Source: DAOTXK01 sp034435395 (GTDB lineage Bacteria > Chloroflexota > Anaerolineae > Aggregatilineales > Ch27). From it: a stretch of 11,807 nt of DNA. Under the pieces are notes generated by a model. That model ran no database searches. It saw only the letters and a program-made list of their open reading frames with translations, and was not told the DNA's origin. Shown piece by piece: positions 1-6,498 of the stretch. The stretch covers positions 1 through 11,807 of the forward strand of contig DAOTXK010000420.1 in NCBI GenBank assembly GCA_034435395.1, written 5' to 3'. The position numbers and the translations under genes are program-made. The stretch's first letter is position 1. Each line of letters begins with the position of its first letter.

Positions 1-28
1 TATACCACAGGTCCAGTCAGTATCCCAC

Positions 29-34
29 ATTATA
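29..34 (-). promoter_or_regulatory. Possible outward-facing -10 element
   Basis: The minus strand reads TATAAT here, which would drive transcription leftwards out of the window, divergent from the gene starting at 182. No convincing -35 hexamer lies 16-18 bases upstream. The gene it might serve is outside the window, so this is weak. Confidence 0.22.
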
Positions 35-145
35 GCCCTGTTTGAAAAATCGCGCAGGGTTTTGGGCCAGTTTGGGGGATGAATCGACCGATCGAGCGGC
101 TGGCTGTGATCAGGAAGCGCTGTTGTGGCCGCCAGGGACAGACCC

Positions 146-174
146 TTGCCCTGCCGTCTGCCGCCCGCTACAAT
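146..174 (+). promoter_or_regulatory. Promoter of the GT-C-like gene, probably leaderless
   Basis: TTGCCC (146-151) and TACAAT (169-174) are separated by 17 bases, a normal sigma-70-type layout. Only seven bases separate the -10 from the ATG at 182, so transcription would begin at or next to the start codon. No Shine-Dalgarno sequence precedes that ATG, which fits a leaderless mRNA. Start site and leaderless status are inferred. Confidence 0.5.
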
Positions 175-181
175 CCCGCCC

Positions 182-2176
182 ATGGCGGTTTTTGTGCTCT
201 TCGTCTTTGGCGCGGTGGCGCTGGGCGCGGGCGTGATGCTGGCCCCGGCGCTGCCGCTTTCCTGGGGCGGCACGCGCCAGCATATGGCCCCCCGGGTGGG
301 GCTGGCGGCGGCGCTGGCCCTGGCTTTTGTGATCGCCGGGGCGCTGTTCCTGGCCAGCCTGTTCGGCTGGGACACGCTGACCATCGACTACCTGTGGTTC
401 GCCCTGCTGGTGAGCATCTTCCTGGGCGGGACGCTGGCCCTGGGGACCCGCCGGGGGGAAATGGCGGGCCTGGCCGATCATGAGATCGGCTGGCCGGGGG
501 CGCGGGAGCTGGCCTTTCTGGCGCTGGTCCTGGCCGTCTTCGTCGCGCCGATCCTGGTATTGCCCGTGCCGCTGGATACCGACGCCCAGGGTTTCGGCTA
601 TCTGGCGCTGTCGCTGCGCGAGAGCGGCTCCCTGACCACGCTGGCCCCTTTCCACCCGGAGATCGAATATCTGTATTCGCCGGCCTTCCCCGCCCTGGTC
701 GCCTACCTGAGCCGGCAGTTCGACGCCGGGCTGCACACCATCCAGTTAGTGACGGCGGCGGTGCTGAGCCTGATCGTCATCTGGCTGCTGTGGGACCTGG
801 GCAACGAGGTTGAGGATTGGTTGGACGCCTCCGGACCAGCCGCCCCCGTGGCCGCCGCGCTGGCCGACGATAACCGCCCTCTCAGGCATGGCGGGGCCGT
901 CCTGGCGCTGATGGGCCTGTTGGGGCTGGGCCTGCCGCTGGCCTATCTGGATTCGCACTTCACGGCGATCATGGCGCTGGCCTTCGCCCTGGCCTTCCTG
1001 GTGTTCATCACCCGCTACCTGCGGAGCGACCGCTGGCCGGACGCGCTGTTTGCGGCGGTGTGCCTGGGCGCGGTCCCCCTGAGCCACCCCGACACCACCA
1101 TCATCCTGATGCTGGGTTACGTGCCCTGGCTGGGCACCATCTGGCTGGCGAGACCGCGTCCCACCCGCCGTCAGTGGCTGGTGATGGCGGTTGGCGTGCC
1201 GCTCCTGGCCCTGCTGGGCATCTCGCCCTGGCTGGCGCGGATCGCCCCGCTGCTGGGCAGCGGCATTGCCTCCCCTTTCGAGCGGGACCTCAACCACTGG
1301 AAGGTCCTGATTTTTATGCACGGCGGTCTGATCGTGCCCCTGGCGCTGGGCGGGGCCGTGATTGCGCTGCGGCGGCGGACGCCCCTCGACCTGCTGATGG
1401 TCGGCTGGCTGGCCCTGGTCGTCGACTTCAGCACCACAGGTCTGCTGGACCGGCTGACCTTCGGCCTGCTGGACCCGCTGCTCAAGTACGATTATCCCTT
1501 CAGCATCGCCTGGCACGGCCCGATCATCCCCTATGCCTACCTGGCGGGGTCGGCGGTCCTGTGGCTGGCGCGGCGGATCGGGTGGGGGCGGGTCCGGCGG
1601 TGGATCGACCGGTGGGCCTGGCCAGCGCTGGGGGTGACGGCAGCGGCGCTGGTCCTGGCGGTGATCTTCGCCGACTCGCTGCTGGCGTTGAGCAAAGGGC
1701 GGATCGGCTTCTTCGGCGCGTTTGCCTCGCACGCCGACGTGGCCGCCATGCGCTGGATCAAGGACCACACCCCACCAGCGGCGCGGGTGCTCAACTTCCC
1801 TGGCCCGCAGGAAGGCGACTGGGCCCCGGTCATCAGCGAGCGGGACACGGTCTACTTCCGCCCGCAGCCGTTTTTCCGTAACACCGGTCAGGTGGAAGCG
1901 GTGCAGGCCGATCTTTACGGCTTCTGGCAGAACCCCGCCGACCGGATATGGGCGGACCGGCTGCGCGGCTACGGGATCGACTACGTGCTGGTGCCGCAGG
2001 TGGTGGGCAATCCTGATTCCTTTGCGGGAATGTGGCGCTGGCGGGAGCCGTTCGCGTGGGCGATAGCGAGGCGCTCCTCGGTGGCCGACGCGCCGTACCT
2101 GGCGCTGGTCGCTGACTTCGACGGCGCGCAGGTGTATCAGGTGGTGGGAGGGGCCTCGTCGGCGGGCGGCGGGTAG
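182..2176 (+). CDS. Polytopic membrane protein, putative GT-C-type glycosyltransferase
   Basis: This 664-residue protein has many hydrophobic segments (for example about 1-21, 40-62, 69-88, 109-129, 188-205, 238-256, 331-350, 378-395, 403-415 and 484-502) and ends in a soluble domain of roughly 155 residues. After the fourth helix comes a loop with LDTDAQG (D132, D134) and later YLYSPAFPALVAYL. GT-C enzymes, which move sugars from polyprenyl-phosphate donors outside the membrane, typically carry an acidic motif in the first large external loop and a Tyr/Pro-rich motif beside it. SHPD (301-304) and GDWAPVISER in the tail also resemble such proteins. The ATG at 182 is preferred over one at 125, because the 19 extra residues are polar and Pro/Arg-rich and the promoter lies between the two. 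The last 40 bases overlap the convergent PIN toxin gene. Membrane location is secure; glycosyltransferase activity is an inference, with no substrate assignable. Confidence 0.72.
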   Translation: MAVFVLFVFGAVALGAGVMLAPALPLSWGGTRQHMAPRVGLAAALALAFVIAGALFLASLFGWDTLTIDYLWFALLVSIFLGGTLALGTRRGEMAGLADHEIGWPGARELAFLALVLAVFVAPILVLPVPLDTDAQGFGYLALSLRESGSLTTLAPFHPEIEYLYSPAFPALVAYLSRQFDAGLHTIQLVTAAVLSLIVIWLLWDLGNEVEDWLDASGPAAPVAAALADDNRPLRHGGAVLALMGLLGLGLPLAYLDSHFTAIMALAFALAFLVFITRYLRSDRWPDALFAAVCLGAVPLSHPDTTIILMLGYVPWLGTIWLARPRPTRRQWLVMAVGVPLLALLGISPWLARIAPLLGSGIASPFERDLNHWKVLIFMHGGLIVPLALGGAVIALRRRTPLDLLMVGWLALVVDFSTTGLLDRLTFGLLDPLLKYDYPFSIAWHGPIIPYAYLAGSAVLWLARRIGWGRVRRWIDRWAWPALGVTAAALVLAVIFADSLLALSKGRIGFFGAFASHADVAAMRWIKDHTPPAARVLNFPGPQEGDWAPVISERDTVYFRPQPFFRNTGQVEAVQADLYGFWQNPADRIWADRLRGYGIDYVLVPQVVGNPDSFAGMWRWREPFAWAIARRSSVADAPYLALVADFDGAQVYQVVGGASSAGGG

Positions 2177-2601
2177 CTGCCCAGCCATTTGACCCAGGGC
2201 AACGTTTCCCCCACGGCATTCACCAGCCGGCGATCCGCCGTCCAGAACTCGCAGCCGAGCGTCTGGGCCACGACCAGGTAGTTGGCGTCATAGGCCGTGG
2301 GCAGGTTGAAGCGCGTCGCCAGTTCGTAGGCGCGCGCGTGGAGCTCTGGCGGGGTGCTGAAGTCGATAGGCAAATCGAGAATCTCGCGCAATATCTCGGC
2401 ACCGCGAATGGCCGGGATCACACCCTGATGGACGCTTTTTCGGCAGATCGATGTCGCTTCATACAGGAACAGCGGAGGCGCTGTCAACTGATACTCCTGC
2501 GCTGCCCAGCTAACCCACAAGGCCCTGGCGTTTGGTCGCAAAGGTTGCGGGAGGTAAAGGGTCAGTACCACACTCGAGTCAACGCAGACCCATGATGGCA
2601 T
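2137..2601 (-). CDS. vapC: VapC-type PIN-domain toxin
   Basis: The 154-residue product shows the PIN ribonuclease pattern. VDSSV near the N-terminus supplies D8, LYEAT supplies E48, AYDANYLVVAQ supplies D105 and FWTADRRL supplies D123. Together these form the acidic metal-binding cluster of VapC toxins, which cut specific RNAs when freed from their antitoxin. The ATG lies inside the end of the antitoxin gene (23-base overlap), the usual toxin-antitoxin coupling. All four acidic positions are present, so the toxin looks intact. The Pro-rich last 14 or so residues extend past the normal end of a PIN fold; this tail is encoded opposite the 3' end of the convergent membrane-protein gene. The RNA target cannot be predicted. 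Confidence 0.88.
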   Translation of the reverse strand: MPSWVCVDSSVVLTLYLPQPLRPNARALWVSWAAQEYQLTAPPLFLYEATSICRKSVHQGVIPAIRGAEILREILDLPIDFSTPPELHARAYELATRFNLPTAYDANYLVVAQTLGCEFWTADRRLVNAVGETLPWVKWLGSYPPPADEAPPTT

Positions 2602-2824
2602 TTAGGCGCTCTTCCCGCATCTCACGGTTTATATCCACCACGCCTGGCATGTTGATCACTTCGTCTTTTAACTTCTTGTGCAGCGCATCTGCGCGCTCCA
2701 GGCTTTCTGCCAGGGAACGTGGCCGTTTTTTTTCGCCCGTCTCCCGGATGAGCGGGGCGATCCGCGCCAGGTCTTGCTCCGGCAGGCGATTGATGATGGC
2801 GATCAGTTCCTCGCGGAGGGACAT
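2579..2824 (-). CDS. Antitoxin of the VapBC-type pair
   Basis: This 81-residue, charged and probably helical protein sits directly upstream of the PIN toxin and overlaps it by 23 bases. Its role as antitoxin is inferred from that position and size. The N-terminal half (LREELIAIINRLPEQDLARI) resembles a common helical motif of small PIN-associated antitoxins. I do not recognise a ribbon-helix-helix, AbrB or Phd DNA-binding domain, so whether it represses its own operon is unclear. The C-terminal half, rich in Lys, Glu and Arg, would be the natural toxin-binding part. The ATG at 2824 has only a weak AAGG about ten bases upstream. An extended -10 promoter lies about 42 bases upstream. Confidence 0.75.
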   Translation of the reverse strand: MSLREELIAIINRLPEQDLARIAPLIRETGEKKRPRSLAESLERADALHKKLKDEVINMPGVVDINREMREERLNAIMGLR

Positions 2825-2865
2825 GCCGCACCGACCTTATCACTGAGCTGGGCAGCTACCAGCCT

Positions 2866-2874
2866 ATTGTAGCA
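2866..2874 (-). promoter_or_regulatory. Extended -10 promoter of the VapBC-type operon
   Basis: The minus strand reads TGCTACAAT, an extended -10 with TACAAT at 2866-2871. It gives a predicted start near 2859 and a leader of about 35 bases before the antitoxin ATG. No good -35 hexamer is visible, which an extended -10 can compensate. It sits just past the stop codon of the nuclease gene at 2896, so the pair can be transcribed independently. Confidence 0.5.
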
Positions 2875-2895
2875 TATCGCCAGTACCAAGCTCCA

Positions 2896-3945
2896 TTAGC
2901 TCGACTCGCGCAATCCATTGTTTTTGGCCTGTTGCGCCAACTCTACGAACAGCGACGTTAGCGCTGTAATCTGCTCCGCAGTCAGTTTTCGCTCAAGTGG
3001 ATGTTTCATTTCGCCTTTGCTTCCAACGGGGGTAAAGCCTGCCTGTCTGAACCGAACCCGAAACGCTTCGAGTAGTTCAGGTGCCCCAGCAACATATCGG
3101 TCGATTTGCTTAAACGCGGTATGCAACTGCCCTTTGTGGGCGGATCGTGGCCACCCATAACAAAGGGCTACATGTCTGCCGGAAATGTCGACATTGAGTG
3201 AGAAGCCTGTGACTCCCCAGTGAATGGGCAGTCCAAGCCTATCGGACAGTTCCAGGATCGCCTCGTAAACAGGGCGTTTGTTGTCATCACATTCTAACAG
3301 AAACGTGGCTCTATCGGTCAGGGAACGACGTTCAGTAACGACTGTCTTCGATCCTACCGGCTCTTTTCCGACCACGATGTCGGTTGACAGGAGCCTCTCG
3401 CCCGATTCGATCTGGAAATACTTGAATTCGATGCAGGTAACCCTGAGACCTTTTTGTCTCAGGAAGGTCGCCGTCTGGCGAATCTGAGGCGTCACATCCT
3501 GTCCGATGATGACCAGCCGCTGATTCTTGTTGAAAGAGACGGCTTCGTCTTCACCAAGTTCAAAGAAGTCCCGATGATATTCCGACAGGGTAATGCCCTC
3601 ATCGCCGGTATATGCCAACAGAATCTGCTCAAGCTGTTCGTGATCGAGGTCCTTGGCAAATGAAGCGTATTCCAGGACCTGCGCCAATGTGTCGCGCGGG
3701 GTGCGGTCTCGTTTGAGTTCTACGACTGCCACGTCGCCCTCGCGGTCAATGGCCAGGAGGTCGATAACGGAGCCGAGGTTGGTAGGGACCTGCCGCCCTA
3801 TGATCAGCAGTTTTCCATCTTCGACGATGGAATCAGGGTTGTTTTCCAGCCAGGACTCCAGAATGTATTCTGTGTATTCGGCCCTGAAGTCTTGCTCTTC
3901 ATATTCCACAAACTCGTCGTTATCATGGATACGAAAGAGGCGCAC
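2896..3945 (-). CDS. NucS-like PD-(D/E)XK nuclease-domain protein
   Basis: The 349-residue protein carries a restriction-like nuclease core in its first 100 residues. IDLLAI gives D62, VVELKRD gives E76 and K78, and AQVLEYA gives Q89 and Y93. The spacing D-14-E-2-K-11-Q-4-Y matches the catalytic residues of archaeal and actinobacterial NucS/EndoMS as I remember them. Unlike NucS, there is no N-terminal DNA-binding domain: the nuclease is N-terminal and is followed by about 200 residues I cannot assign. That region may contain a second small fold around residues 215-300. The GTG at 3945 is chosen because AAAGGA sits about nine bases upstream and MRLFRIHDND reads as a natural N-terminus. Base composition is visibly less GC-rich than the flanking housekeeping genes, which suggests acquisition. 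DNA cleavage is likely; the biological role (mismatch or flap processing, defence) is unknown. Confidence 0.8.
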   Translation of the reverse strand: MRLFRIHDNDEFVEYEEQDFRAEYTEYILESWLENNPDSIVEDGKLLIIGRQVPTNLGSVIDLLAIDREGDVAVVELKRDRTPRDTLAQVLEYASFAKDLDHEQLEQILLAYTGDEGITLSEYHRDFFELGEDEAVSFNKNQRLVIIGQDVTPQIRQTATFLRQKGLRVTCIEFKYFQIESGERLLSTDIVVGKEPVGSKTVVTERRSLTDRATFLLECDDNKRPVYEAILELSDRLGLPIHWGVTGFSLNVDISGRHVALCYGWPRSAHKGQLHTAFKQIDRYVAGAPELLEAFRVRFRQAGFTPVGSKGEMKHPLERKLTAEQITALTSLFVELAQQAKNNGLRESS

Positions 3946-4027
3946 GCTTTGATCCTTTCAGATTGCCTGTGACAGACAGGTGGACATTCCTGGCTTTTTC
4001 AGACCCGCGGGAACGTCTCCTGCGCTC

Positions 4028-5899
4028 TTACTCCCGATACATCCCCAGCAGGCGCTCCAGCCGGGCGACGCTGTCCGTCAGCCCGCCGGGGCGGTTACGG
4101 GCCAGCCACACCCGCCGGTATTCCACGATCAGGCTCTCCAGGTCCGCCGCCAGCCGGTGTCGTATCCGCTCCGGGAGTTGAGCAATCGTCGGCTGGCCCG
4201 CCTCCAGCCGGGCCGCGCCCAGTTGACAGGCGTGGCACAGCAGGTTGGCCGCCAGCTCAAACTCATCGGCGATCAGGTCGGCGTCCGGTCGGGTCATCTG
4301 CGCGGCCACCAGGTTGTCCATGGCCGCTTCAATGGCCGCTTCCGTCCGGGCCAGCGAGTCCACCGTCAGCCGGCTGGCCCACGATTCAGAGAACAGCCGG
4401 TCCGGTTGGAGCAGGAGCCAGAACAGGACCGAGCTGTTGGGGACCAGCACCCCCGGCTCCCGGTAGACGTTGCCCAGGTCGTAGGCCAGCCGGCCCATGG
4501 CCCCGGCCTCGTCGCCAAAGGCGTGCCGATCCAGGGCGCGGGCCATGTCCAGGTCCCGGTTGGCCGCCCCCGCCCAGCTGACCGCCGCGCCGTAGGCAAA
4601 GCCCAGGTAGGACACCGGCAGTGGGTGGAAGTGGCCGTTATCCCCCCAGTCGGTGTTCAGGTAGCCGACCGCGCCGTGCTGGAGGCCGTTCTCGGCGGCG
4701 TTCCACAGGTTGCCCAGCGTATTATCCGTCCGCCCGGCGATGGCGTTCCAGCTGGAGGTGCCGGGGCACACGTAAAAGGGGATGCCCGACCGGGCGAAGG
4801 CCGCACCGTGCGCGGCGAAGGGATGATCGGCCTCGTAGCCCCATTCCAGGGCGATTGAGTCCTGGGGCAGTTCGGGGATCAGGTCCGGGTGCTGGATGAT
4901 GATGTCGCCCCAAAACTGCATGGTCCGCCCGTGCTGCTGGACGAGGTCGTAGATGCGCCGCAGGAAGTCCAGGTAAACGCGGCCCGCGCCTTTTTCCGCC
5001 ACGGCGGCGGCGCTGCGCGTCCCCGGCTGGCCGACATCCCAGGTTTCGTCGCAGCCCACGTTAAACTGGCGGCTGGAGAAGTGGGGCAACAGCTCCTCGT
5101 ACAGCCCGGCGAGGAAAGCGATCGACGCCGGGTCGGTGGGGCACAGGCTGAACGGCTCGTCGCTGTGATCCCCCCAGGGATAGGTGAAGCCCTCCGGCGC
5201 TTCCGCCAGGCCCCGGTAGGCGTCATGGGTGAGCCAGCGAGTCATGTGCCCGAAGGAGTTCTGGTTGGGCACCAGCTCGACGTACCGCTCCCGGCAGTAG
5301 GCGTCCAGCAGCATGATCTCCTCGCCGGTGACCGGCGAGGCGTGCGCCCACACCGTCTGATGGTCGCGGTAGGCGAAGGTGTGTTCGGTGTACAGCTGGA
5401 ACTGGTTGACCTTCCATTCGGCCAGCAGGTCGATCAGGCCGTAGAGCGTCTCCAGGGTCGGCACCTTGTCGCGGCTGATGTCCAGCATCACGCCCCGGTG
5501 GGGGAAGTCCGGCCAGTCCTCGATGCGCAGGGCGGGCAGGGTATTCCCTTCGGCCTGGCGGGCGACCTGAGCCAGGGTCATGGCGGCATAGAAGGCCCCC
5601 GCCGCGTCATGGCCGACGATATGGACGCCGTCCGGGTCAACGGTCAGCGTGTAACCTTCGGGCCGGGTCACTTCCGCCGGGTCGATCCGCACCTCTGCGC
5701 CGATGTGGCTCCCATCCAGGCGGGCGGCGGTCAGCGCCCAGCGCGGCCCGATGGCGGCCAGCGCCCCCTGCACGCGCCGACCGACTGGCAGCGGCACCTC
5801 CGCCGTCAGCCAGATCAGGCGGTCGGGGATCAGGTCGAACGCGCCATCCAGAGATGTCACACGCTGCGGCTGGGGCAGCAGAATCAGGTCCTCGCTCAC
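4028..5899 (-). CDS. Beta-N-acetylhexosaminidase, glycoside hydrolase family 20
   Basis: This 623-residue enzyme would release terminal N-acetylhexosamine from glycoconjugates or chitin/peptidoglycan fragments by substrate-assisted catalysis. Residues about 1-125 form the non-catalytic GH20b domain (GYTLTV at 82-87 and GHDAAGAFYAAMTLAQ at 97-111). The catalytic barrel starts at HRGVMLDISRDKVPT (about 134-148). FNVGCDETWDVG supplies the D284-E285 pair expected of GH20, and later Trp-containing motifs (FWGDII, LEWGYE, DWGDNGH) suit the substrate pocket. The GTG at 5899 is chosen because a perfect AGGAGG lies five bases upstream and homology-like sequence begins right after it. An upstream ATG at 6058 would add 53 unconvincing residues. 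No signal peptide is visible, so a cytoplasmic enzyme acting on imported sugars is inferred. The neighbouring genes do not form a sugar-use cluster. Confidence 0.9.
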   Translation of the reverse strand: MSEDLILLPQPQRVTSLDGAFDLIPDRLIWLTAEVPLPVGRRVQGALAAIGPRWALTAARLDGSHIGAEVRIDPAEVTRPEGYTLTVDPDGVHIVGHDAAGAFYAAMTLAQVARQAEGNTLPALRIEDWPDFPHRGVMLDISRDKVPTLETLYGLIDLLAEWKVNQFQLYTEHTFAYRDHQTVWAHASPVTGEEIMLLDAYCRERYVELVPNQNSFGHMTRWLTHDAYRGLAEAPEGFTYPWGDHSDEPFSLCPTDPASIAFLAGLYEELLPHFSSRQFNVGCDETWDVGQPGTRSAAAVAEKGAGRVYLDFLRRIYDLVQQHGRTMQFWGDIIIQHPDLIPELPQDSIALEWGYEADHPFAAHGAAFARSGIPFYVCPGTSSWNAIAGRTDNTLGNLWNAAENGLQHGAVGYLNTDWGDNGHFHPLPVSYLGFAYGAAVSWAGAANRDLDMARALDRHAFGDEAGAMGRLAYDLGNVYREPGVLVPNSSVLFWLLLQPDRLFSESWASRLTVDSLARTEAAIEAAMDNLVAAQMTRPDADLIADEFELAANLLCHACQLGAARLEAGQPTIAQLPERIRHRLAADLESLIVEYRRVWLARNRPGGLTDSVARLERLLGMYRE

Positions 5900-5904
5900 G
5901 GCTT

Positions 5905-5910
5905 CCTCCT
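5905..5910 (-). promoter_or_regulatory. Shine-Dalgarno site fixing the GH20 start
   Basis: The minus strand reads AGGAGG, five bases upstream of GTG at 5899. It is among the best ribosome-binding sites in the window and argues for the GTG over the in-frame ATG far upstream. Confidence 0.8.
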
Positions 5911-5992
5911 TCTGCGCGGCAGGCGTCGCCAGGCCGTCGGCCAAGCGCCCGGTCCATAACCAGAGATGGTGGTATGATGGCAGTAGAGCCGT

Positions 5993-5998
5993 AGTATA
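5993..5998 (-). promoter_or_regulatory. Candidate -10 of the GH20 gene
   Basis: TATACT on the minus strand lies about 94 bases upstream of the GTG start and would leave a leader of roughly 87 bases. The matching -35 position reads only TCTCCC/TTCTCC, so the site rests mainly on the -10. Confidence 0.35.
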
Positions 5999-6088
5999 AC
6001 GCGATTCGCGCCGGTGGGAGAAGATACCGTGCGCCAGGGGGTGCTGGCCGCGCTGCATCAGGAGCCGGTGAGGGAGGGTTAGAGCAGC

Positions 6089-6210
6089 TCAGGGGAACAG
6101 CTCAAAGTACTCACAGTGGCGGGGCCGCACCGCCCGAAAATCGCGCTGGTCAACGGTCAAGAGATGCGCGTGACGTTCAGGCGTTCAGCCACGGCGATCA
6201 CAAATGGTCC
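6089..6210 (-). pseudogene. Beheaded, frameshifted PIN-toxin remnant
   Basis: Immediately behind and slightly overlapping the antitoxin gene, the minus strand encodes the C-terminal end of a VapC-like toxin in two frames. The first piece reads GPFVIAVAERLNVTRI. After a TCTC run the second piece continues, shifted, as LTVDQRDFRAVRPRHCEYF and ends ELFP-stop at 6089. Removing one TC dinucleotide near 6161-6164 would join them as VTRILTVDQRDF, the usual end of a PIN domain including its last conserved Asp. The N-terminal two thirds of the toxin, with the first catalytic acids, is absent: the antitoxin runs straight into this fragment. The remnant cannot be active. A sequencing error could explain the frameshift but not the missing N-terminus. 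Confidence 0.72.
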
Positions 6211-6470
6211 TTCTGAGTCCGGCCATTGCGCGGATCGATTTCCTCGCGCAAGATGTCCTTGGCACGGGCCGACAGATCGGCTGGCCCGCTGAAAAGGCCA
6301 ATCGCCGGATCGTTTGCCTCGTCATATGACTCGGCCTGCCCGGCATCCTGGGGCTGCATCACAAGCATGAGTTGTAGCAGAGCGGCGCGCTGATCGTCGG
6401 TCAGCTTTTCGGCGGCCCTGGCCAGTTCTTCTGCCGTCACCGCGCCCACAGCACTTCCCTTTCGACCCAT
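6198..6470 (-). CDS. Orphan antitoxin-like small protein (PIN-associated type)
   Basis: The 90-residue product resembles antitoxins encoded ahead of PIN toxins. It has an N-terminal helical part with TAEELARAAEKLTDDQRAALL, an acidic linker, then DPAIGLFSGPADLSARAKDI, a segment typical of that group (GLFSG-PDL-a-DIL). Family members often end in a Trp/Lys-rich tail; here the tail becomes NGRTQKDHL and stops inside sequence derived from the toxin. This points to a deletion that fused the antitoxin 3' end to the toxin 3' end. The gene therefore survives as an orphan that could still bind related toxins elsewhere in the genome. A -10 element ten bases before the ATG and the lack of a ribosome-binding site suggest a nearly leaderless mRNA. 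Function is inferred from resemblance and from the adjacent toxin remnant. Confidence 0.68.
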   Translation of the reverse strand: MGRKGSAVGAVTAEELARAAEKLTDDQRAALLQLMLVMQPQDAGQAESYDEANDPAIGLFSGPADLSARAKDILREEIDPRNGRTQKDHL

Positions 6471-6480
6471 TTATATGCTC

Positions 6481-6489
6481 ATTTTAACA
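6481..6489 (-). promoter_or_regulatory. Extended -10 of the orphan antitoxin gene
   Basis: TGTTAAAAT on the minus strand gives an extended -10 (TAAAAT at 6481-6486) ending ten bases before the ATG at 6470. The predicted leader is only about four bases. The site lies just beyond the holB stop at 6499. No -35 is evident. Confidence 0.42.
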
Positions 6490-6498
6490 CGGTCGCCG

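Noticed and set aside
746..2188. 480-codon minus-strand open frame opposite the membrane-protein gene
   Set aside because: Arg/Pro/Gln-rich composition with no recognisable domain; it is the antisense shadow of a GC-rich gene with clear membrane segments.
4004..4011. CCCGCGGG palindrome and nearby CCTGT/ACAGG pair as a terminator after the nuclease or GH20 gene
   Set aside because: Stems are short and no T-run follows on the relevant strand.
4889..5959. 356-codon plus-strand open frame opposite the GH20 gene
   Set aside because: Shadow frame: the minus strand encodes an unmistakable GH20 with catalytic motif, and the plus frame lacks family features.
5900..6058. 53-codon N-terminal extension of the GH20 gene
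   Set aside because: It has no signal peptide, contains the probable -10, and the GTG with AGGAGG is a better start.
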